Of a stretch of 18,634 nt of DNA, positions 14,359 to 18,634 are shown one piece after another. Numbering within the stretch: position 1 is the first letter of the stretch; each line of letters begins with the position of its first letter. Under the pieces are notes generated by a model. That model saw only the letters and a list, made by a program, of their open reading frames with translations. It did not search any database and was not told the origin of the DNA. Made by a program: the position numbers and the translations under genes. The stretch comes from CAZDAM01 sp964503595 (GTDB lineage: Bacteria; Muiribacteriota; UBA6191). The stretch lies in the NCBI GenBank assembly GCA_964503595.1, contig CAZDAM010000069.1, forward strand, positions 1-18,634. The letters run 5' to 3'.

Positions 14359-15048
14359 ATGAATTTTATGCGGAACGAGCTTTATGATCGCATTCGAAAT
14401 CTTCAGGATCTGGAAGCCTGCGGGGATACCCTTCTGGATTTGAAGCCTCATGAACAGACCTCTTCTTCTCTCGGGCTTCTGGCAAGTTCTGAGCTGGTTG
14501 GCTGGCTGGGGCCTGATGCGGCATCTTTTCATGGGCCTTCGGGAGCTCTTCGCCAATTGAGGAAAATGCAGGCAGCCGGATATGGCCAGTTCCTGTATCT
14601 GGGTTATGGGTATGCCATCCGAAAGGATGTTGAAGTTGGAGAGTGGGTGCTTCTGGATCAGGCTGTGATTGACGAGCATATTTCCCGAAGGCTTGGAAAT
14701 GATCACTTCTTTGCTCACCCTCATTTTGGTTTGAGTGCCTGTGTGCAGGAGTTTTTGGGTGGGGGGCTTAAGGATGGCTGCAGCTGGACGCTGGAGGCGG
14801 AGGAATTTGCGTCTCTGGAAAAACTGGTGTTCATGCGGCAGAAGCAGATTCTGTGTGCTGATTTTGCGGCCTCGGCTCTTTTTACTGCGGCGAGGAAGGA
14901 TCATCTGAAGATGGCGGCCCTGATTTACTGTGGCGGTCGTCTTGAAGAAGGTGGAGTGACTTCTGAACCTCTGTTGCCGGATTTGATTCAGGGCATGCAT
15001 GAGAGGCTTTCCGCACTGAGTCCAGAAGTGCTTAAAGGCGCGCTCTGA
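14359..15048 (+). CDS. Nucleoside phosphorylase-like protein (PNP/UDP family), divergent
   Basis: A 229-residue protein whose outline fits the PNP/UDP phosphorylase superfamily, which cleaves N-glycosidic bonds of nucleosides or related compounds. The segment FLYLGYGYAIRKDVEVGEWV matches the family's G-AG-L-pGD block. Later, ADFAASALFTAAR aligns with the DMEAAALxxxA helix, followed by AALIYCGGRLEEGG at the usual sD position. In this alignment the ribose-binding Met-Glu is replaced by Phe-Ala, so activity or substrate may differ from classic phosphorylases. ATG 14359 is preceded by TAAGGAG (14341-14347) at 11 nt; a second ATG at 14368 is possible. The gene stands alone, divergent from the transporter operon. 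Family assignment is by pattern only. Confidence 0.6.
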   Translation: MNFMRNELYDRIRNLQDLEACGDTLLDLKPHEQTSSSLGLLASSELVGWLGPDAASFHGPSGALRQLRKMQAAGYGQFLYLGYGYAIRKDVEVGEWVLLDQAVIDEHISRRLGNDHFFAHPHFGLSACVQEFLGGGLKDGCSWTLEAEEFASLEKLVFMRQKQILCADFAASALFTAARKDHLKMAALIYCGGRLEEGGVTSEPLLPDLIQGMHERLSALSPEVLKGAL

Positions 15049-15502
15049 AAACACACTATCCAGACTCGGCTGGCGTAGAAGCTCGGACATCAGGCTGTCA
15101 AAGGTGTAGTCATCGGCTTTGATAAACTCAAAACCTGAGACTGCCTGGGCTGGGTTTTCTGATGAGCGTATTCAAGGCTTGCCATGGTCCTGAGACGAGA
15201 GGCAAAAGAGCCGGATGTATTCTTATCAGGCTTACGGTCGAAATCCTCAGCTTGATTCGGTGGCTTCCGGAAACATTGAAAAGATGTGAAACAGAATGAA
15301 GGGGGACCGCTCTTTGGCAATGAGAATCCCGGATGCCTTGAGAAAAGCCTCAAGGGCCAGAGCGGCTTTTTTGAGGGAAGGTTCACTGAACCTGGATGCT
15401 TTGAAAAAGTCTCCCTGGATCAGGTGCTGGCGGTAGGAGGCCAGGGACTGGTTTGCGTGCAGGGAGAAAGAAAGAATCAGAAGGAGACAGATTTTCAGTC
15501 AT
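15049..15502 (-). pseudogene. Decayed gene for an exported protein behind rmlC
   Basis: Just after rmlC's stop the minus strand encodes a signal-peptide-like stretch (KICLLLILSFSLHANQ) and then SLASYRQHLIQGDFF and KKAALALEAFLKASG, up to a stop after PEATESS. It has no ATG in frame: the codon before the first lysine is CTG, preceded by TGA, while an ATG four bases further up is in a different frame. The coding look then moves to a second frame (EDFDRKPDKNTSGSFASRL, MASLEYAHQKTQ) and returns to the first (SGFEFIKADDYTFDSL, SELLRQPSLDSVFS). Two compensating shifts plus a lost start codon point to a pseudogene. Its 3' end fades into the convergent phosphorylase-like gene, so it is probably truncated. 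I do not recognise the family. The 12-24 bp spacing suggests it was in one operon with rmlC. Confidence 0.5.
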
Positions 15503-15514
15503 CTAATGATGCAA

Positions 15515-16051
15515 TCAGCCCAGGGATTTTCTCCATTCCTCAAAGGTGGGAAGCCCGGTATCCTTAGGGCTTAAAATGGCCTCCTCGCGGGAAATGCCCC
15601 AGTCGATTCCAAGGGCCGGGTCATCAAAGGCAATGCCGCCTTCTGTTTCAGGGTGCCAGTACTCATCCACCTTGTACTGGATGATGGCCTGCTCGGAAAG
15701 AACCAGATAGCCGTGGGCAAACCCTTTGGGTACAAGCATGCGGCGCTTGTCGTCTGAATCCAGAATATGGGCGACGTGCTGGCCAAAGGTGGGGGAGTCG
15801 GGGCGTAAATCCAGGGCGACATCCAGAATCCGCCCATCCACGACAGAAATCAGTTTGGCCTGGGCGTAGGGTGGGGCCTGAAAATGAAGCCCCCGCAGGA
15901 CGTTTTTGCGGCTCAAGGCTTCGTTTTCCTGCACGAAACGGCAGTTGAGGACGGTTTCCCGGAAAATTTCGGCGAAGTAGCCGCGATCGTCCCGGTGAAC
16001 CCTGGGTTCGATGATGATGACATCTGTGATTTTGGTTGGAAGAATCTGCAT
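15515..16051 (-). CDS. rmlC: dTDP-4-dehydrorhamnose 3,5-epimerase
   Basis: A 178-residue RmlC (RfbC) cupin epimerase, third enzyme of dTDP-L-rhamnose synthesis for O-antigen or other surface glycans. Landmarks are the N-terminal EPRVHRDDRGYFAEIF, RGLHFQ with the catalytic base His56, PKGFAHGYLVLSE with His113, YKVDEYWHP with the active-site tyrosine position, and the closing GIAFDDPALGIDW and LSPKD. The length is standard and no key residue is missing. rmlA, rmlB and rmlD are not in the window, so this copy is an orphan here. The gene is divergent from the glycosyltransferase-methyltransferase gene across 75 bp. No Shine-Dalgarno sequence precedes the ATG; TAGTTT ends 6 nt before it, a weak -10 that would give a leaderless mRNA. 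Confidence 0.93.
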   Translation of the reverse strand: MQILPTKITDVIIIEPRVHRDDRGYFAEIFRETVLNCRFVQENEALSRKNVLRGLHFQAPPYAQAKLISVVDGRILDVALDLRPDSPTFGQHVAHILDSDDKRRMLVPKGFAHGYLVLSEQAIIQYKVDEYWHPETEGGIAFDDPALGIDWGISREEAILSPKDTGLPTFEEWRKSLG

Positions 16052-16126
16052 GCATCTAAACTACACCAGGATTCATCCTGTGGTAAGGTGTCAGGGTAAA
16101 CAAAAACGGGTCGAAAGGGCATAAAA

Positions 16127-17710
16127 ATGAACTTGCACTTCATCTGCGCAGGCAATGTGGAAATGAGGGAAGGCAAGCCTTACAGCGATTTGGCGAGTGC
16201 CCGTTATCGGGTTCTGATTCCGGCCCTTGAGCTTTTGAAGCTCGGGCATGAGATGCAGGTGTTCAACACTTCGGCCATGGGGGGCCAGATCCCCGAAGAG
16301 GTTCTGAAGTGTGATGTCATGATTTTCTCCAAGAGCTTCACTTCTGTGAATACCTTTGTTGCCAAAGAAGCCAAGAAGCGCGGAGCCCGGATTGTCCTTG
16401 ATATGTGTGACAATCATTTCGATCTTGGGCCGGAGGTTCGGGATCATGTGGTGGAGCTGGCGAAGCTCAGCGATGGTCTGGTGGCATCCACTCCGGCAAT
16501 GGCCAAGGCCATCATGGAGCATGTAGGCCGGGCGGCCACGGTGATTTCCGATCCGTTTGAAGGTGCAAGGGACACGGCCCGAGGAGTTCAGGATCCCCAG
16601 AAACTGAATCTGGTCTGGTTTGGTCACTCCATCAATGTTCCATCCCTGATCGAGCAGCTTGGCCCTCTGGCTGAAGTGGGCAATGAAAGAAAGATTCATC
16701 TGAATGTGGTGACGGGAGATGTTCAGAAACTCCATCAGGTGTTTTCCCAGATGAAGGCCATGGGACTGCCGCTTGAGCTGAGTGTCACTCCCTGGTCCCT
16801 CCCCAATACGTTTGCGGCTTTACAGGCATCCGATGCTGTTCTGATTACCACTGCGGGAACTCCGGCTTTCAAGGCCGTGAAATCCCCCAACCGGGTGATT
16901 GAGCCCCTGTGGGCGGGCCGCATGGTTATCGCGAATCCTCTGCCAGCCTATGAACCTTTCCGGGGTCAGGCCATTCTGTGTGATTCCATGGCGGATGGCA
17001 TCCGTGAATTTCTCAAACTGACGGATGAGGATGTCAAAGGCCGCATTCAGAAGGCCCAGTCTTATATCAACCAGAATCACGCTCCCGAGGTGATTGGCCG
17101 TCAGTGGGGAAGGGTTCTGGAGGCTTTGAAAAAACCGGTGGCCGTCTCATCGGAAGTGAGTGCACCCGCTCAGCAAGGCACCCAGAGTGAGCCCATCCGT
17201 CTGAATCTTGGCTGTGGCGATAAAATTCTACCGGGCTATGTCAATGTGGATGTTGTCGCATCCAGGGCTGGCAAGGAGCCGGATGTTCTTTGTGATCTGA
17301 GGGATCTGAGCAGCTTTGAAAGCAACTATGCCGATGAGATTCTCTCGGTTCATGTGGTTGAGCATTTCTGGCGCTGGGAAGTCCTGGATATCCTTAAGGA
17401 ATGGGTCAGGGTTCTGAAGCCCGGCGGCAAAATGATTGTGGAATGCCCCAATCTGATTTCAGCCTGTGAGACTCTTCTGACCAATCCCGATCTGGCTTCC
17501 GGGCCAGGCCCTGAAGGCCAGAGAAGCATGTGGGTCTTCTATGGTGATCCCAGCTGGCAGGATCCACTGATGATTCACCGCTGGGCCTACACTCCAAGAA
17601 GTCTGGCTCAGCTTCTGCACGAAGCCGGACTGAGTGATTTGAAGCAGGAGCCAGCCCAGTTCAAGTTAAGAGAGCCCCGCGATATGCGAATCACGGGAAT
17701 CAAGCCTTAA
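16127..17710 (+). CDS. Glycosyltransferase fused to a SAM-dependent methyltransferase
   Basis: A 527-residue bifunctional protein. Residues 1-340 form a GT-B fold glycosyltransferase: the opening with SARYRVLIPALELLKLGHEM is typical of family 4-like transferases, DNHFDLGPEV and VASTPAMAKAI follow, then LVWFGHSINV, and a donor-side block around FKAVKSPNRVIEPLWAGRMV. After a linker of about 20 residues (VSSEVSAPAQQGTQSEP), residues 360-527 are a class I methyltransferase: RLNLGCGDKILPGYVNVD (SAM-binding motif I), VHVVEHF and WVRVLKPGGKMIVECPN. It probably adds a sugar and methylates it or the acceptor in surface polysaccharide synthesis; acceptor and sugar are unknown. AAAGGG lies 8 nt before ATG 16127. 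Its stop overlaps msrB's stop. Confidence 0.88.
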   Translation: MNLHFICAGNVEMREGKPYSDLASARYRVLIPALELLKLGHEMQVFNTSAMGGQIPEEVLKCDVMIFSKSFTSVNTFVAKEAKKRGARIVLDMCDNHFDLGPEVRDHVVELAKLSDGLVASTPAMAKAIMEHVGRAATVISDPFEGARDTARGVQDPQKLNLVWFGHSINVPSLIEQLGPLAEVGNERKIHLNVVTGDVQKLHQVFSQMKAMGLPLELSVTPWSLPNTFAALQASDAVLITTAGTPAFKAVKSPNRVIEPLWAGRMVIANPLPAYEPFRGQAILCDSMADGIREFLKLTDEDVKGRIQKAQSYINQNHAPEVIGRQWGRVLEALKKPVAVSSEVSAPAQQGTQSEPIRLNLGCGDKILPGYVNVDVVASRAGKEPDVLCDLRDLSSFESNYADEILSVHVVEHFWRWEVLDILKEWVRVLKPGGKMIVECPNLISACETLLTNPDLASGPGPEGQRSMWVFYGDPSWQDPLMIHRWAYTPRSLAQLLHEAGLSDLKQEPAQFKLREPRDMRITGIKP

Positions 17711-18210
17711 TTGGCATTTTCTTCAGGAATGAAATCCAGGGCGGCGGAGTTCATGCAGTAGCGCAGCCCGGTTGGCGGCGGGCCATCTTCAAAGACATGG
17801 CCCAGATGCCCACCACAGTTGGAGCAGACGATTTCATCCCGCATCATGCCATGGGAATCATCAAGAATCTTCAGTACAGATTTGGAATTTTCCGGGGCAT
17901 AGAATGAAGGCCAGCCAGTCCCGGACTTGAATTTGGTTCTGGCATCAAAAAGACTCTGTCCGCAGCCTTTGCAAAGGTATTTTCCCGGACGTTTTTCTTC
18001 CCAGTACTTCCCGGTGAAGGCCCGCTCTGTGCCAGCCTGACGCAGAACATAGTATTCCTGCGATCCCAGCTTTGCCTTCCATTCCTCTTCAGAAAGCTGA
18101 AAGGGAAAGCCTTTGGTGGAACGGGGGATTTGGTGTTCCGGCTCCGAGAACATGCCCTGACTGTAGGCAATCCCCAGAAGGGTGAGAATTGTGAAAAGAA
18201 GAATTCTCAT
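17707..18210 (-). CDS. msrB: Exported peptide-methionine (R)-S-oxide reductase
   Basis: A 167-residue MsrB with an N-terminal signal peptide (MRILLFTILTLLGIAYSQG), so it should repair oxidised methionine in envelope proteins. The family core is complete: two zinc-binding CxxC pairs (CKGCG and CSNCG), SGTGWPSFY, GHLGHVFEDGPPPTGLRYC and the catalytic cysteine in RYCMNSAALDF. Met 18210 is preferred because the signal peptide begins there; in-frame ATG 18225 and TTG 18240 would add residues before it. There is no Shine-Dalgarno sequence, and TATACT ends 5 nt before the start, so a leaderless mRNA is likely. The stop overlaps the convergent glycosyltransferase-methyltransferase stop inside a TTAA. 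No MsrA is visible. Confidence 0.92.
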   Translation of the reverse strand: MRILLFTILTLLGIAYSQGMFSEPEHQIPRSTKGFPFQLSEEEWKAKLGSQEYYVLRQAGTERAFTGKYWEEKRPGKYLCKGCGQSLFDARTKFKSGTGWPSFYAPENSKSVLKILDDSHGMMRDEIVCSNCGGHLGHVFEDGPPPTGLRYCMNSAALDFIPEENAN

Positions 18211-18215
18211 GCTGT

Positions 18216-18224
18216 AGTATACCA
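18216..18224 (-). promoter_or_regulatory. Extended -10 promoter of msrB
   Basis: On the minus strand the bases read TGGTATACT, a TGn extended -10 with five of six matches to TATAAT. It ends 5 nt before the msrB ATG, placing the transcription start on or within a base or two of the start codon. Confidence 0.55.
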
Positions 18225-18286
18225 TGGGGGGTCTAAACAAACCCGGAGCTTTTTGGATGGAACAGATCTACTGATAATTACAAAAG

Positions 18287-18634
18287 TTAGCGATTTTCGC
18301 GGGCTTTCATGGAAGTGCAGCTAGAACAGGTGCAACTAAAGGATTGAGAAGAGAGTGCGATTTCTTCCATTTCTTTGATTTTTTCTTCAATGGGATCCTT
18401 GTTCTTTATCATATAGCTGGCTGCCAGAGATACAGACATTACGGATGTAAATATTAGTATTCCTTCACTATCCGGATTTTCATATAAACCGTAGCTGAGG
18501 AATAATCCAACGAAGAAGCTGAAAAGAGCATATACCTTTGCCGCGATAGAAGATTTATAGCAGACTTCTTCTTTGTAAATTAAATATCCATAAAGGATTT
18601 GAGGTAGGCAGAAAATCGAAATGGCAAACCCAAA
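18287..18634 (-). CDS. C-terminal part of a small AT-rich membrane protein, cut by the window edge
   Basis: The minus strand is open from the right edge to TAA at 18287-18289, giving the last 115 residues of a protein whose start lies outside the window. It has three hydrophobic segments (FAISIFCLPQILYGYLIY, VYALFSFFVGLFLSYGLY and ILIFTSVMSVSLAASYMI), then a charged helix (KNKDPIEEKIKEMEEIA) and a cysteine cluster SCTCSSC before MKAREN. A CxCxxC tail after the last helix would lie in the cytoplasm or periplasm and could bind a metal, or serve no purpose. I recognise no family. The DNA is distinctly more AT-rich than the neighbouring genes, which could mean transfer. Because the frame has no start codon in the window, a plain ORF search misses it. 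Confidence 0.7.
   Translation of the reverse strand, partial: FGFAISIFCLPQILYGYLIYKEEVCYKSSIAAKVYALFSFFVGLFLSYGLYENPDSEGILIFTSVMSVSLAASYMIKNKDPIEEKIKEMEEIALSSQSFSCTCSSCTSMKARENR

Noticed and set aside
14302..15090. Minus-strand open frame of 262 codons
   Set aside because: Mostly antisense to the phosphorylase-like gene. Only its first 15-20 residues make sense, as the tail of the decayed gene behind rmlC.
1..18634. CRISPR arrays, insertion sequences, phage genes, toxin-antitoxin or defence systems
   Set aside because: No spaced direct repeats, no transposase or integrase motifs and no inverted-repeat-bounded segment were seen.

Overview
This 18.6 kb window comes from a bacterium of moderate GC content with a diderm-type gene set: rmlC, a glycosyltransferase, a signal-peptide MsrB, and a polar amino acid ABC transporter whose binding protein is fused to its permease. 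Nothing here fixes the phylum. Most genes are ordinary metabolic, transport or envelope genes. At least four loci look broken: a DUF486-family gene at the left edge, a CheA-like kinase, a small secreted protein and a gene behind rmlC.

Layout. Positions 1-2472 (minus) hold a frameshifted DUF486-type membrane protein and, upstream of it, a large fusion of a flavoprotein module with a polyferredoxin membrane module. Its start overlaps the end of a CheA-like pseudogene (2463-3158, minus). A plus-strand pair follows: a GNAT acetyltransferase and a PfkB sugar kinase overlapping by ATGA (3304-4775). Next come a small frameshifted secreted protein with a good terminator and a HAD phosphatase-like gene with its own terminator (5611-6258). 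The centre of the window (6376-11171) is a translationally coupled pair of large two-TM receptors ending in SpoIIE/PP2C domains. The second has every catalytic motif. The first has lost nearly all metal-binding aspartates and looks like a pseudophosphatase.

On the minus strand, 14158-11137 is an operon of GNAT acetyltransferase, fused binding protein/permease and ATPase, joined by two 4-bp ATGA overlaps. It is preceded by a perfect extended -10 promoter and a GC-rich, strongly structured leader of about 230 nt. After that come a nucleoside-phosphorylase-like gene (14359-15048, plus), a decayed gene behind rmlC (minus), rmlC itself (15515-16051, minus), a glycosyltransferase-methyltransferase fusion (16127-17710, plus), an exported MsrB (17707-18210, minus) and the 3' part of an AT-rich membrane protein gene leaving the right edge.

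Two observations deserve most attention. One is the tandem pseudophosphatase/phosphatase receptor pair, which looks like a two-protein sensory switch. The other is the structured leader RNA in front of the amino acid transporter operon, which I cannot assign to a known riboswitch family. Several genes lack a Shine-Dalgarno sequence and have a -10-like hexamer ending 5-6 nt before the ATG, which suggests leaderless transcripts.
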